A stretch of 64,000 nucleotides of DNA from Caenorhabditis remanei (taxonomy: Eukaryota > Nematoda > Chromadorea > Rhabditida > Rhabditidae), in assembly GCF_010183535.1 (NCBI RefSeq), contig NC_071329.1:14818001-14882000 (forward strand), written 5' to 3'. Of the stretch, positions 22,275 to 34,249 are shown one piece after another. A program made the position numbers and the translations under genes. Positions within the stretch are counted from its first letter, which is position 1, and every line of letters starts with the position of its first letter. The notes beneath the pieces are model-generated. The model was not told where the DNA came from. It searched no databases and was given only the letters and a program-made list of their open reading frames with translations.

Positions 22275-23413
22275 ATGGTTCATCCTAAAAGTTGGTATGG
22301 ATTCGATGCGAATGACCTGGTAGTGTCGAATGTTGTGGATGTGATTGGTTAGTTTACTATTTGATAGTTTACAAGAAATCCTATCAAATCCCGGTTTCCA
22401 GCTGTCGACAACACTCAAAATAATCAGCAAATGCAAACGGTTCAAGACCAAATGCAAACCAATAATCTTAAAAATCGTGAGTTTTAAAATTAAGCGAGAC
22501 AAACAAGCTGAAATCTCATTTTTCAGAAATCGCTGGGCTTGAAATGACCATCGCGTTGAACAACGAAGCACTCGCGTGTCAGAATCGAGTGTTTGCGTCG
22601 ATGAAGTCGAAAATTGAAGAGTTGACCAAGAGAGCCGATCACTCGGATATTGAGAAGACTTTCTGGAAGGATTGTTGGAGCGATGAAAAGAGGAAAGCTG
22701 AGGATCTTCAAGCGAAACTCGATGCGATTGTAAAAAAGGAGGAACTCAATAAGAGAATCGGTAAGCTTTTCTTTGACTGAAACCTTATTCAAAATAATTC
22801 TTAGGTATTTACGCCAATACTACACCATCTGCTCCAAATACTTCTACTATCCCGCGCCTCGAGGAAAGAAGTCAACCAGTGAAATACTTCGCATCGGCTA
22901 TTGGAAGATGGTTGGTTTGGACAGGAAAGGATGAGAAGATTGAGGGGATTGGTTTGTGTCTAGATGTGATAATAGGTAACTGTGATTAGAAATTCCAGAC
23001 CTTAACGACTATTTGTTCCACCCGGATAAGGAGAAGACAGTCCCACAGGTGGTTCGTAAGGCGCCGAACCTCCGACAGATGTTTGGTATCTACTACAACA
23101 CCGCGCACCAGGGCAGTGACGTTTCTGCTGGTAAGACAATCCTAATAGCTCCATGGAGCTAGGACGAGAATCCGTCCATCACAATCACAAATTCATTTCA
23201 GAAACCGCCTACAAAAACCTCTCCAAAGACGACATGGACGAGTGGTACCGTAAGGCGAACATCCTGAAGATCTGGCAGGATGATCAAATCAAGCAAGGAA
23301 TGGTCAAGATTGTGGAACTCGAGAAGAAGCGCAAGGCCGTTAAGAAAGAAGACGGCAACAACGAGCCAAAAGAAAAGAAGATGAAAAAGAAGATAAAGAA
23401 GGAGATCAAGTAG
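22275..23413 (+). CDS. Coiled-coil protein, CC-PQW family type I (290 aa)
   Basis: Unrecognised. Exons 22275-22347, 22402-22476, 22527-22760, 22805-22951, 22999-23130, 23202-23413; all introns phase 1. Short N-terminus, then a coiled coil over residues about 50-130. C-terminal module over the last three exons: W.VW before the splice site, YLFHPDKEKTVPQVVRK, then LSKDDMDEWYRKANILKIWQ and QIKQGMVKI. The tail is strongly basic (KKEDGNNEPKEKKMKKK), a probable nuclear signal. The W..LS.eE..EW spacing recalls the second and third helices of an HMG box; that is inference. AATAAA at 23486 fits the 3' end. Confidence 0.82.
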
Positions 23414-24548
23414 TTTGTTCCTCTGTCGCCCTTTTCCACTCCGTTCCTTCTTCCTAATGTTTATCCAGTTACCGTATAATAGTTCAATAAAAAAAACCCA
23501 TTAAGTCCCGTGTTTCCCACATTTAACACTCGTTTTTTCTCTCGCGTCGATGCCATTTTCTTTTTCTCTCGCTAACCATTTTTCTTACCTCCCCACTCTG
23601 TTGACGTTTCGTGTAGTTACGGGATGGTGGAGTCATGTCGTCCACCATGCCTACAGAAAGTGTCTCGAAATTTGGTCATTATGGGGTCAGTGTATTGGTC
23701 ACTGTATATGTGTCACTGTACCAGGTCACCGATATATGTGACCATCTTTTTATAATTTTAATCATTTTAGGTCAAGCAATGTTCGTTTAAAACAATCTTT
23801 CGTGCTTTGGTCACGCTATTCCTGAGTCCCAGAAGCGTGAAACATATTCGAAAATTTCAAAAATTCAATTTCCCGCGCTTTTCACAAGGTGAAGGCTACG
23901 TATCGTGATCACCACTGCCTGCTGTGATGTGTACGTCGCCCCTTTTTATTTTTGTTTTTAATCAGAACGACTAGAGGGCGACCCCGCCGCTCCGCTAATC
24001 AAAATAGGAACCCTCCGTTTTAGAACTTTTGAGAACTCTAGAATGACGCAGGATTTGCTACTGACAAAGTTCATCTTCGTACAAAATTAATGCTCTAAAC
24101 CGGTCTATATCCCATGCTTTAATATTTCTGAAAATCAAATTTCCCATTTCTATTACTACCCCCTAGTTAACCGCATAGTGCCCCTGGTTTTCACCAGACA
24201 CAATTCTCTCCCCCTCTCTCTTTCTACCATACTCTTTTTTTTCAACCACCCCCCGCTTATGTTTATGTACCTACCGTACCCCCGTCAGTCTCTCTCTCTC
24301 TCTCTTTTCATTTTCTTCCGTCCTAAATAGAATCGAAGTCTCTTTTTCGTCCTTTCTTTCTTGATTGACCGCTATCCTTCGTGTTCACCTTTACCGCTTT
24401 TCTGTTCCGAACTTCTTGTTTTTTAATAATAAACGTTAGCATGGCTGTCATTTTTATTTCGTCTAATGGTGGCATCCGTTTCTTCCCTTATCAGTCACGT
24501 ATACCGTAAATATTATTTCCAGAACAACTTGAAAGCGACTTAGTTTGA
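23414..24548. other. 1.1 kb non-coding gap
   Basis: Contains the poly(A) signal of the upstream gene (AATAAA, 23486-23491), a short GGTCA/TGTCAC-rich patch around 23690-23740, and T- and CT-rich tracts (24280-24310) typical of Caenorhabditis promoters just upstream of the next gene. No exon or repeat element recognised. Confidence 0.4.
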
Positions 24549-25823
24549 ATGGAGGACAAGAATTCTTTGAATCTTGAAGCTGAGGGAGACTCTCCTCTAC
24601 CTGTGATGCCAGAAGCAATTCCAGCCCAGATTTTAATTGAGGTGCAGGGGGGACATCATGGAGCTCATTCTTCTTCTCCGGATATGGGCGGTCAAGGAGC
24701 TCCAGTTTTGAACTCCACTGCTCACGATGCGACAGTTCTGGGAGAAAGTGCACTTGAATATCCAGGTATGTTCCTTGAAAAATCTTTCTATTTCATTACT
24801 CAATTTCTTATCAGATCCCATGATACCACTCCAAGATGTTGTCGCCTACGCTCAGCCATTCCTCGATCTGATCACAGAACAGAATCGTCTCAACCTAGCC
24901 GTCATTAATGCCAACAATGCTCTGTTGGAGACGGTGAAGAAACTAATGAGCGAGAGGAACGGAGAAAAGGGAAACCAAAGTAATCACCAACATAATAGCC
25001 TTCCGTGACGCAAAACAATTTTCAGACACTTTTCCCATCAACTCACTATTCCTTCCCACTCCGGTTTCGACTCAATTCAGCCCATCTGGTCTCTCCCACT
25101 TCGAGATAGCAATGAAAGTTTGGAGTGCGTGGGAGCACAAGTACGAGCAACTACCACCACTTGGTGTGTTTTTATTTAAATTTTATAATTGGTGTTTCAA
25201 ATTTATATTCTGTTTTTGCCCTCGACGTCTGGTATTCGAGAAAAACGAGGTCAAGGTTTAGAGCGTTGCCTCCTCACTACCACCGACACCACTCTGCCGA
25301 TAATTTTCACACGTCTTGAGGGTAATGACTTGTCAGCGGTCCAACCTTTGACCTCGTTTTTCTCGAATACCAGGCCTCGATATCAAAAACTGAATACATA
25401 TTTGGAATCAGCGTTTTTTCAGCTTTCAAGTGATATATGTCTCGACCTGTAACTTCAACTCGAAACAACCTTACCATCCACTCTCATTCATTTCAGACCT
25501 CTCCGTCTTTCTATTCAATCCGGATGGAAATAAGCAGATTCCACAATCCGTCCGTAAGGTGTCCAATCGATTCCGCCTGTTTCAGCTCCACCGAAAGTCA
25601 ATGGACATCAATGACAATTCATGTTAGTTGTCTTTTGTATTCTTAGTCCTTAAACATGCCTTAATTTTCAGTAAATGCCTGGAACTTTTTGAATGATGCT
25701 GGAAAAGATGAATGGGGAAGAATGGCGTACATCATCGGAACTTGGCAAGAGGAGCAAGAGAAGTTAGGGTTGATTCAGCTCATAACGGTGGGATCGCATC
25801 CCAGAACTGCTAAAGAGAAATAA
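24549..25823 (+). CDS. CC-PQW family type I protein (265 aa)
   Basis: Unrecognised. Exons 24549-24765, 24815-24979, 25026-25163, 25497-25622, 25672-25823; all introns phase 1. The N-terminus is acidic and Gly/Ser/His-rich; residues about 75-125 form a short helical region (LQDVVAYAQPFLDLITEQNR). C-terminal module: F.IAMKVWSAWEHKY, then VFLFNPDGNKQIPQSVRK, then W.FLNDAGKDEWGRMAYIIGTW, Q..Q, GLIQL. The coiled coil is shorter than in other members. The 333 nt intron before the PQ exon carries a palindromic MITE. Start: first ATG after a TTTCCAG acceptor 23 nt upstream. Function unknown. Confidence 0.8.
25190..25450. mobile_element. Palindromic MITE, copy in intron
   Basis: Inverted arms TGGTATTCGAGAAAAACGAG and CTCGTTTTTCTCGAATACCA around a 60 bp centre, flanked by ATATTCTGTTTTTG and CAAAAACTGAATACATAT. 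A related copy sits in an intron of the gene at 30.7-33.3 kb. No coding capacity. Confidence 0.7.
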
Positions 25824-28053
25824 GTTTACAATTTCTACTTTCTTTTTCTCTGTTCGTCACCTTGCTCTGTTTTCTTCTCCTCCTATCCCCATCCTTTCAC
25901 TTTCGTTGCCCTTTCTCGACTCTCCTGTGCAAATAGAATATTACAATCCAAAATTTCTTGTGACATCTCATGTTCTTTTTCCTTCTTCTCTCAACTCTAT
26001 TTCTGTTTTCAAGGTTATGCTTCATCGTGTGTTTCATTAGGTGTTTCTCATTCGAATTTCGACTTTGACGGTCATTCTCGGATGTTTTTCCTCCACTTTT
26101 CTGTCTCTCTTTTGTTTGTTTTTTTTACCTTTTTATTTCCTCTTTCATCATCAAATGTTTCAATTTGAAATCTTGACCTGCTATTGGAATTTCTTGTTGC
26201 TTAATAAAATCGGTTGTTATGGTTATGATATTTTGTTCAAACTTTTTTGGAAAAAAAAACTGAATCTAATTCCAAAAAGCCTGGATTTCTCTTTCTCTAG
26301 ATTTTAAGATTACTTTCTGTATTGTGGCTCGTCCATTTCTGCTTACTAGCTCCGCCCTTTCTCCCCTTCTTAAGTAAACATAGTTTTTACCAGTTAGCAG
26401 GCAATTGCATCAAGAAAAGGTGTTTTAATGATTTTAAACATAACTCAACTCAAAATATGAAGAATCACATCAAAATAGAGGCACTAAACATACAGGGTGC
26501 GCCATAAATAGTGATATACGCAAAAAACGTTATAACTCTTTTCAAAAACATCCAAACATCGTTTCCTTTTGACAAAAAATTATTCATTCGCTACAGAAAA
26601 GATATTCAATGATGATTTTTGATCCGTCCTGCTTTCTCCTGAATTACAGCTCTCCATCTCTCTGGGTAGCTACGACCTAGGCACGGAGGTAGTTGACGAC
26701 TTCAGCGTCCCATAACTTATACAGAAACTAATTCAGAGAATTCGAACCAAACTTTTTTTGTTAAGAAACTCTCTGGGTCTGATATTCCTAATTTGAAAAT
26801 TTGAATAAATCACGTGTTTGCGAGATATGCACCTATTTCGACAGCCAGGTGAACTCCGGAAAATCGTCTCTGAATGACTATTAGGTATTCTTGGAACGGT
26901 GGACCGGCGCTTCGACTTTCTGAAATGTCCAGAAATGATTTTCAAAATGAAAAAAGACCAAGCAATGATTTCCAAACATGAATTAGGGTTTTGGATTAGT
27001 TTTGGTTCCTGGATGGACCAAAATGTAAAAAGTGTAGCTAATCGGGACGCTTCCGACTAAAACCGGGATTGGAGGTGGATCTGAAGTCTCATCGAGAAAT
27101 TTTCTGTTCTAACAAAAAGTACATAAGTGTTTTGCTACATTCGTTTTGTTTTTAATGTTCTGGTCGGATTTTATGGTTAGTTACTTTCATGAGTAAACAC
27201 AGGGATCAAATTAGTGATTTTGTGCGTGCCAAGGAAGAGCTCATGAGCTATCAACGTTCATAAAATTCTGAGTTTTTTAACTAGGATGGTGATTTTTTGA
27301 GAATACAATGAGGAAATATTCAGCTTTAATTTTATATCTCATTAAACTGTTTTGGTTGGAATTTCAGAGCCATAGACTACTTTTTTCACGCTCCGGTCCA
27401 AATTAGACCTGATCCTCTATTTGCCGGAATATGTCCAGGACGGAGCCGGAACAAATACTGTAAATATATTTTTCAAGAAAGTCTTTAATATGACAATACA
27501 TTCGCTACGTTTTATTTTTCTAAAGAACTGCATTTGGGGAACTCTCACCTTCTTGAAACTCACAAAAAAGCAATTCACACACACTGATACAGTCGATGGT
27601 AGAGCTAGCTGTAGAAAAAATGCTGCCACCACCGTAAAAATGAAAATAATAATTTGTTATTTCAAAAACTGGAAAACCAAATAAAAACTGATAACAAAAC
27701 ATATATTTGGATGCGCCTGGAGTTCTGTGTCTGAACCAGGGCTGACCCAAACATTCATATCACTATTTATGGCGCACCCTGTATATTTAATTAGATTTCT
27801 GTATTTGAAAATGTTGTTAAAGACTTTACCTCGATACAAATATAGTTTTTTTTTTCATTCCGTGCACCTCTTTCTTTTTCTTTTCTTTTCTTTATCACCT
27901 TCATCATTTACAAAATTCATATTTTCGCAGAACTTTTGTCATCACCATGTCAGCTCACCCAATTGGGAAGAAGTCCACAGGAGATGGTCGGAGAACGGAA
28001 TCGGGACAGTAGTTGGCTCAGATTCGGGTACAAACGGAGATGAAGAGGGAGAA
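25824..28053. other. Intergenic stretch containing a mariner relic
   Basis: Outside the 1.29 kb element at 26493-27781 there is only T-rich non-coding DNA. The 3' end of the upstream gene lies near 25830-26000 without a clear AATAAA. Confidence 0.4.
26493..27781 (-). mobile_element. Mariner-like element, transposase decayed
   Basis: The ends CAGGGTGCGCCATAAATAGT and its exact inverse ACTATTTATGGCGCACCCTG are flanked by TA on both sides (26491-26492 and 27782-27783). That is the signature of the Tc1/mariner superfamily, and 1289 bp is a typical mariner length. On the minus strand near 26690-26620, LPPCLGRSYPERWRAVIQEK resembles the C-terminus of such transposases, but stops and frameshifts interrupt all frames, so it is inactive. 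Family placement beyond Tc1/mariner is inference. Confidence 0.8.
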
Positions 28054-28998
28054 ATGCCTGATCTGAGAGTTCCGTTCTACGAGGACATCGGAGATCAGTA
28101 TGGAATTCCTGTTGAGCGAGGAGGTTAACGGTTTTGACTGTTACTTTCAATGATTCGTGACGGTTTTCAGAGGGTCTTCAATATTTTGAAGCATACGAAG
28201 GATACCAAAGGTCTGTCAGTTACGGAATGCCCCAGCCGCCATTCGATAATGGTCAATTCGAATACCATGTAGATCATTCGGAACCGGTGGCAGGTAACTA
28301 ATAAAAATTTAGCCGAGAAACAAACTATGATTAATATCAGAGGATCTGAAATTTGAACAACAATATCCACTGCAGAATTGGGAAGATAACCAGATGGTTG
28401 GAGTGTCATCAACTGTGGATCTTATTCATTTCCCTGGTCAAAACTACACTGTTCAGCATTATCACCAACACGGCAGAAATGATGAAGTTGTCCCTTTCGA
28501 GCAGTTTCATGCCCACCACCAAGCGACACTATCGGTGACCGAAAATCCTGCTCAGCCTCAGGTCGATGATCGATTCTTGATTAGGATGAACGGAATGGCA
28601 CCAGACAAGAATACGTTGATTGCAAAGTGGATGGAATGGAAAAAGACAGTACAGAAGCACCCGATTTTGGACAGTCTTGGTAAGACTTCAATGAAAACTA
28701 CTCAAGAAACTCTTATTTCATTTTCAGATCTCAGCTGTTATCTGTTTGACTGCAAAAGGAATGTAGGAGTCCCGCAGTGGAAGAAAACTGCATTCGATGG
28801 TTATAAGTTCTATCAAGCTGAAAAACAAGAATCAAAGCGTAAGTGATCGATTTAAGTTTTAAAAAAGCATTAAATTTTTCAGTTTGGAGGCAGTGTACTC
28901 ATGAGAGACGAGAACTATGGAATGGAGCGGTCGCTATGCTGAAGGCATGGCAGAACCAGCAAAGGGAACTCGGGTTGATCAAGCTGTCTGGAAAATAA
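28054..28998 (+). CDS. CC-PQW family type I protein, no clear coiled coil (252 aa)
   Basis: Unrecognised. Exons 28054-28123, 28171-28293, 28341-28679, 28728-28838, 28883-28998; all introns phase 1. C-terminal module: L.AKWMEWKKTVQ, then CYLFDCKRNVGVPQWKK, then W.AVAMLKAWQ and QRELGLIKL. Residues 25-140 are rich in Tyr/Gln/His/Asn instead of coiled coil. The start is uncertain. The first ATG after the acceptor (27947) runs only 21 codons to a TAG in another frame; the chosen frame is open upstream but has no ATG before 28054 in its exon. Either 28054 is used, with a short upstream frame, or a frameshift has cut off the first 30 codons. Function unknown. Confidence 0.68.
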
Positions 28999-30687
28999 TT
29001 GGAATGTTCAAAGTATTTTCATATTATTGTATGTAATGTGATGCTCCTCACTTTACTCTCTCACACCTTTTTTTTTAATTGTAATGCAGTTCCTTTTGTA
29101 AATTGTTGCTTCTAAGTTCCTGTGACCTGACTACTGTATGTCTTCTATCTTCTATGCATTTTTCGAGGCAAAATTATTTTATCGCCCTCTTTCCTCTTCC
29201 CTCCTGGCCAGCTCACAACAGTCAAATCAATATCCCTTTCTCTCAAAAAAACTGGCCAGCTCATATTATCTTAGCTACCTTTGAGTTTTTGTCGTTTTTT
29301 TTGCAGCTGAGAGTCATAAACCAGTTTAATCAAAATCTGACACTTTTAATCTTCATTACTCCACCAAATTATAAAAAAACCTCTTCTTGGAAAAGACTGA
29401 ATAACTCACACGCAACGTGCCGTCACTTATTCTGGAGCGCATGAATGTATCACATGAGCATTACGAAAGTTACATTCTTGTTTCTCCTGTTTTCAGGAAA
29501 GTTTAAAACTTATTCTAGGTTTTGATTCCTGATTTGAAGTCAGCAAAACTTTAGATTCCAATTGATGTATCTCTAATCTTGTAGGCTCAGAATCCCTATC
29601 AAACCGTTTCTCAAATCAGCTAGCTCTTTGGCCAGGAACGTCCCAAATTTCGTTTTTTGATACTGTAGTTTTTTTAGTGATCATTGGTTCTATTCCAACA
29701 AACATACTGTGAGTCAGTCTCTCATGTTTGCATTCTTCGTTCTTTCGCGGGCCACGCCTTCTTTTTTTTTCGAGGATGTTGTAGCCTCGCCAGAATTTTG
29801 TTTTCTACTTTCTGACATTTCTTTCCTGTGAGTTCAATCTTTCTCATCTAACTTTCTCATTTTAACCATTCAACTATTACCCGATAGACCATTACGTCCC
29901 AAAGTTGTGAGAAAATGGGTTCGCCGTTTCCTGAGGTCACTTTTTTCTCATGCTCATTTCGAAAACCCAATTAAATTTAAGAGTTTCCCATAACTGATAC
30001 ATGAATCATATTCACTTTCTTTTCACTTTTTTTCCAAACAGCTACCACACACGTCGTTAAAATGGGGGACCGTACCATCGGTTGACCATAGTATGTTATT
30101 TGTTGGAGACGCAGACATGTCCTTCCTTCTCTTTTTCATTTCTACCCCTTTCATGCTGCTACTTCTAAGATAACTATATTCTAGTAATCGGCGAGTTCTC
30201 AAACCATTCGAATTGTTTACAACTCGCACAACGTCTAATCGAACGCCTTCTCCGATTACATCTGTCATTTTCCCACCTCTGCTCTATCAACTCAAAGAAC
30301 AGTCGGCTTCCCGTCAAAGGTCAAATGTTTACATCTAGTATCGACACAGCTTTTTTCTAGGATGAACGGTCATCTGGTGACTCACAAAAGTCCTTTCTCT
30401 TTGTTCCACAAGGGCAATAATATTTTTGTTGTTTTTGTTGACAACATTTTACGAGAGTGTAGTTTGGTAATCAGAGTTGTCTAAATTGTTTCGTGGAATA
30501 AGGATAGTTGTTGGTATGTGCCAACAGAAGTTTTTGACCGATTTTCTTTTTAACACTAACTACATATAGGTATTCCGTGTCGATCTTTCTAGGTATACCT
30601 TTAATTTATTTCCCTCTTTATGTTTTATTTTCTATTTGTTACCCCTTTGTGTCATTTCAGAAACTAACCCATTTTCAGAGCTCAGAA
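28999..30687. other. 1.7 kb non-coding gap
   Basis: Short frames only, no splice-consistent exons. The last 500 bp hold the duplicated 5' flank described at 30196-30382. A GGAGACGCAGA motif occurs at 30106. Confidence 0.4.
30196..30382 (+). promoter_or_regulatory. Duplicated 5' flank, copy 1
   Basis: About 165 bp, including CACAACGTCTAA, CTTCTCCGATTACATCTGT, CTATCAACTCAAAGAACAGT and GGTCAAATGTTTACATCTAG, recurs at 35700-35873 with few differences. Each copy lies 350-500 bp upstream of a type I paralogue (30688 and 36229). It is likely a promoter or enhancer carried along in the gene duplication; the function is inferred from position and conservation. Confidence 0.6.
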
Positions 30688-33343
30688 ATGTATAACTTTT
30701 TCAAAGAATACCGTGAACGTCAGGAAAAAAGAAAACAGCAAGAAGATGAGAGAAACGTGGTTGGAAATGGATTGTCGCCACCAGTTGGAGGTATAGAAAT
30801 TGATGGGAATGAAAACATTGAAAACTTGCAGATGGAATGGAACGTAAGACTCAGATTGGACAAAGGGGACAGTTTGGATTCAATAATGTGAAAGCATCCG
30901 GTAGGAGTTTCGGTCCTTCTGAGATTCTACTCCTTTCCTTTCCAGCTAACCTTCCTTCTCAAAACAAGGATATGGTGCAGAGCCCAGAAAAACCGATGGA
31001 TAGCAAAGAATTTATGGAGAAGAGAAGAAAGAGACGATCGGAATTTGAAATGGGCGGTGAGTTTTTTCAAATTTTTTCCTTTTACATACTATTTATGTAT
31101 GTTTGAACTTGAATTTTCGAGTTTTTCACTTAAAACTACCTCTTAAACCTCAAAATGTGTCCTTTTTGACAATTTATAAAGACAAAAAATTAGTTTTTCA
31201 AGATTACGGTAACCCAGGTCGGGGGTTCGACTCCTCATGGTGAATAAAATTTCCAAAGTCAAATTTTCCGACTTCTATATATAAAATAACTCAAAAATTT
31301 ATAGTTTTCAAGCTTTTTTACCCCAAAAAACGGGATTTTTCAAAAATTTGGAGTACTTGCCCCGTGGTTAAGGTAAAGGTACAAAAGATCGGGGGTTCGA
31401 TCCCCGTGGTGGTCCAAACTTTTTGAATCTTTTTTCCCGTTGTTTTTAGATTTTACATGTCAAATAACCTATAAATGCGGTGTTTTGATAATTATATTAT
31501 TTTCAGAAGGATCATCGAGTGGACCATTGGGACAGTTTGGGCAGAGTGGACCTATCTATGGAATGGAAGGTATTGTTGCAGAAATATGTGTACCTTATCC
31601 ATCATTTTTCTGTCATTTCAGCGAAAATAATGTATAACAATGTGGAAAGTTCATCGGCATCGACATCACAAACGCCCGTTAGAAAAATCATGGGATGGCT
31701 GATGAAAGGTGAGGAAAAAAGAAAGGACAACCATAATGTAAACAATTGAGGTGACGAAATGATCAGTGGATACGAGGGGAATAGAGAGGAAAGAAGAGAA
31801 GTTGAACTTGTTCATCAAGACACTCCTAGCTCACAGAACACCAATGTGCAACAAGATTCGCCAAGCAATTCGGAATTCAGAGTCAGAGAATTGGAAGACG
31901 GTAAGTTGCTCTTACTAGGGAAGGAGTCAGTCTGGAGATATAAGACGTATATCATTGAAAAGCTGAGAAAACGGAGATTTCAAATATATGTTTCAGTTTT
32001 TTTTCAGCCAATAGTCCAAACTTTGGCCTCGTTTTTCTTAAATACCAGGCCTCGAGGGCAAAAACTGAATATATATTTGGAATCCTCGTTTTCTCATCTA
32101 TCTAATGATATAGGTCATGTATTTGAATAGTCATCAATTAAAGGCCGCCGGTGCACCAAGGATTACTTATTTCATATCACTGTCCTGTTCTGCTCTAGTT
32201 TTTGGAGACCCTACCGATTCGGCGGAAGAAAATTCACGGGAAAAACTTTAGGGGAAAATGGGCTGAGTTTCAATTGCAACATCGCCGCATGGTCGCTGAA
32301 AAGATGCGCGACGATGTTGCAATTGAACTCCGCCCATTTCCTCATGAATTTTATCTCTTGAATTTTTCTTACGCGGATTCGGTGGGATCTCAGTTTTTGG
32401 CACTTTTAGTGTAATATTTCTATTCAGTGTTTGGTGGTTAAAAAAATAAGTTTCACTACTCTATAACGGTTTTGGTTTCAAAAAAGTATTTGATTTCTTT
32501 TATTTCAGAAGTCAAAAGGCTCCAGGAGAAAAACGAGGCGCTGATTGCAGAGAACGCATTGATGGTTCACTATAAAGAATCATGTTTGTCATTCTACTTC
32601 ACATTTTCACATTTTTCAAAAATTGTACCACAATTTCAGATGAACTCCTCACCGCATCGACTTCCCCCATTCTAGACATTCCCGGACCTAGCTCATCGTC
32701 AGCGGCTTCTGTCAGTGTCAGTTCCCCTGTGTCTGGACCACGTAGCTTCGAAGAAGCCGTCGGTATCTATTCCAATTGGGAATTGAATACAACTAATGAG
32801 GACAAAAGATTGCTGTTGTTGATTAAGGGTGAGTCTGCAGAGTCTGATGCATGCCACGCGAAAATTTGTCGGTTAACTGATTAGGAAAACCACACTGAAT
32901 ATCAATGACATATAGAAAAAGGAAATAGTCAAGCCAACACTAACTAAAATTTATTTTATTTTTCAGACGCCCCTCTGTATCTGTTCAATCGTTTTGGACC
33001 ACGCACCCTGCCTCAAGTTGTCTACAAGGCAACTTATGCATACGACATCTTCATGAGATGCAAGGAAAACCATAATATCCGTAAGACAACAAAACCCGCA
33101 AATCGACTTTCAACACAACACAATTTATAATTTTTAGAAGCGGAATGGAAGGACTTGAGTGAAAAGGATATGAAGGAATGGATGAAGGCGTGCCAGTTTC
33201 TTCGGAAGACGCAAAGAGCAATGGCGAAATCTGGAATTATCAGATTGATGACGTCGGCGGAGATGAAGAAGGAGTTCGGAAAAGAGCTCTGGAATGTTAC
33301 CCCCAAGAAAGTAGTTCTGACAAGTTGTGTGAAAAAAGAATAA
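30688..33343 (+). CDS. Coiled-coil protein, CC-PQW family type I (388 aa)
   Basis: Unrecognised. Ten exons: 30688-30790, 30832-30900, 30946-31056, 31507-31569, 31622-31708, 31751-31900, 32509-32583, 32640-32828, 32967-33080, 33138-33343; every intron is phase 1. Three introns are 41-51 nt. The N-terminal half has charged segments (FKEYRERQEKRKQQEDERN) and Gly/Gln-rich motifs; a short coil (VKRLQEKNEALIAENALM) precedes a Ser/Pro-rich linker. C-terminal module: FEEAVGIYSNWE, then LYLFNRFGPRTLPQVVYK, then WKDLSEKDMKEWMKACQFL and KSGIIRL. The terminal WQ pair is replaced by KT. The acceptor of exon 6 (CAATTGAG) is weak. Two introns contain MITEs and one contains tRNA-like pieces. Confidence 0.75.
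31350..31415 (+). other. tRNA-like fragment in an intron
   Basis: It contains TGGTTAAGGTAAAGG (31365-31379, A-box-like) and GGTTCGATCC (31394-31403, a perfect B box). The CGGGG/CCCCG stem around GTTCGAT is a full tRNA T arm. The boxes are only 29 nt apart, so the anticodon arm is missing. A second T-arm-like piece (CGGGGGTTCGACTCC) lies at about 31218-31232. Both are probably tRNA pseudogene or SINE remnants. Confidence 0.5.
31940..32120. mobile_element. Palindromic MITE, second copy
   Basis: Shares CTCGTTTTTCT, AATACCAGGCCTCGA and GCAAAAACTGAATATAT with the MITE at 25.19-25.45 kb. Outer arms are GTATATCATTGAAAAGCTGA and its diverged inverse ending TGATATAGG. It lies in the 608 nt intron after exon 6 of the surrounding gene. 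Confidence 0.65.
32204..32395. mobile_element. Inverted-repeat MITE
   Basis: Arms CCTACCGATTCGGCG and CGCGGATTCGGTGGGA at the ends, and an inner pair GTTTCAATTGCAACATCG and CGATGTTGCAATTGAAC around a 25 bp loop. Same intron as the previous MITE. No coding capacity. Confidence 0.7.
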
Positions 33344-34240
33344 CTTTACAGGTCTAAAGCTGTAATGCTGTCCCGGAATCAGTTTAATCTAGACTCATTT
33401 TCCAAACTCCATCGCCGCCTCCCTGATTCCCTCCAATTATTCCTGATATTTATTTTCCCTTCAAGACAAAACTTGCCACGCCCCTACCCCATTTTCATTC
33501 CAAACATGTGTACGGTTATTCAAACTCCGCCCTTCTTTTCGCGGTGCTTCTCACTATAAGTCTCGAGAAGAGAATCTGTGCCTAATGTGACGAAATTATA
33601 TTTTCTCTTTCAATCGCCTTTCTTTTCGGTTTTTTGAAGACGGGTAGAGGGGGAGAAGAGACGCAGAGAAGCGAGAGTGTCTTTCTTCTCTGCGTCTTTT
33701 GCTTTTCTCCTCAAAGTTCATAACGTAATATCTCTAAGCCAAGCAGAGCTATCAAAAAGTTGTCAATTAATAAAACGTGTAAAATTTTGTGCTCTAAATT
33801 TTTGTAGTTGACAACTTTTTGATAGCTCTTCATGCTTTTGAAAGGGGGCGCTTCAAAGATTGTATATTATTTTCTGTCCGTTTTCCGTACAACGGTGTCA
33901 TTGAACATCTTTCCTTACCCATTATCATATTAACTTTTTTTCTAATTGTCAATCGTCATGTAACTAGTCAGTCCGTCCCCATGTTCGCGTTGTCTGTTTC
34001 ACAAAGTCATGATCACAAACACTGGTTTTTCATTACTTTGCTTTAAAATTGATGTTATTTTTGTATTCATTCCATGCATCCTGTATATAATTCATAGTTC
34101 ATGCCGTTTCCGTTTTGAATAAATTGGTTTTTTATTTTCATTATCTGTGTTTCTTTTTTTTATAAAGGCCGGGTTCAATGTTCAGTATCTTTGCGCTGAA
34201 TCGTTGCTCAATGGTGGACGTGCTCGTCTTCTTTATAGTC
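33344..34240. other. Non-coding gap with two hairpins
   Basis: A 64 bp hairpin (AGAGACGCAGAGAA against TTCTCTGCGTCTTT) lies at 33649-33712. A second hairpin at 33728-33828 has arms AGAGCTATCAAAAAGTTGTC and GACAACTTTTTGATAGCTCT. The latter shares its core with the 14.5/41/50 kb palindromic repeats. No exon seen. Confidence 0.55.
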
Positions 34241-34249
34241 AGGACCTCA

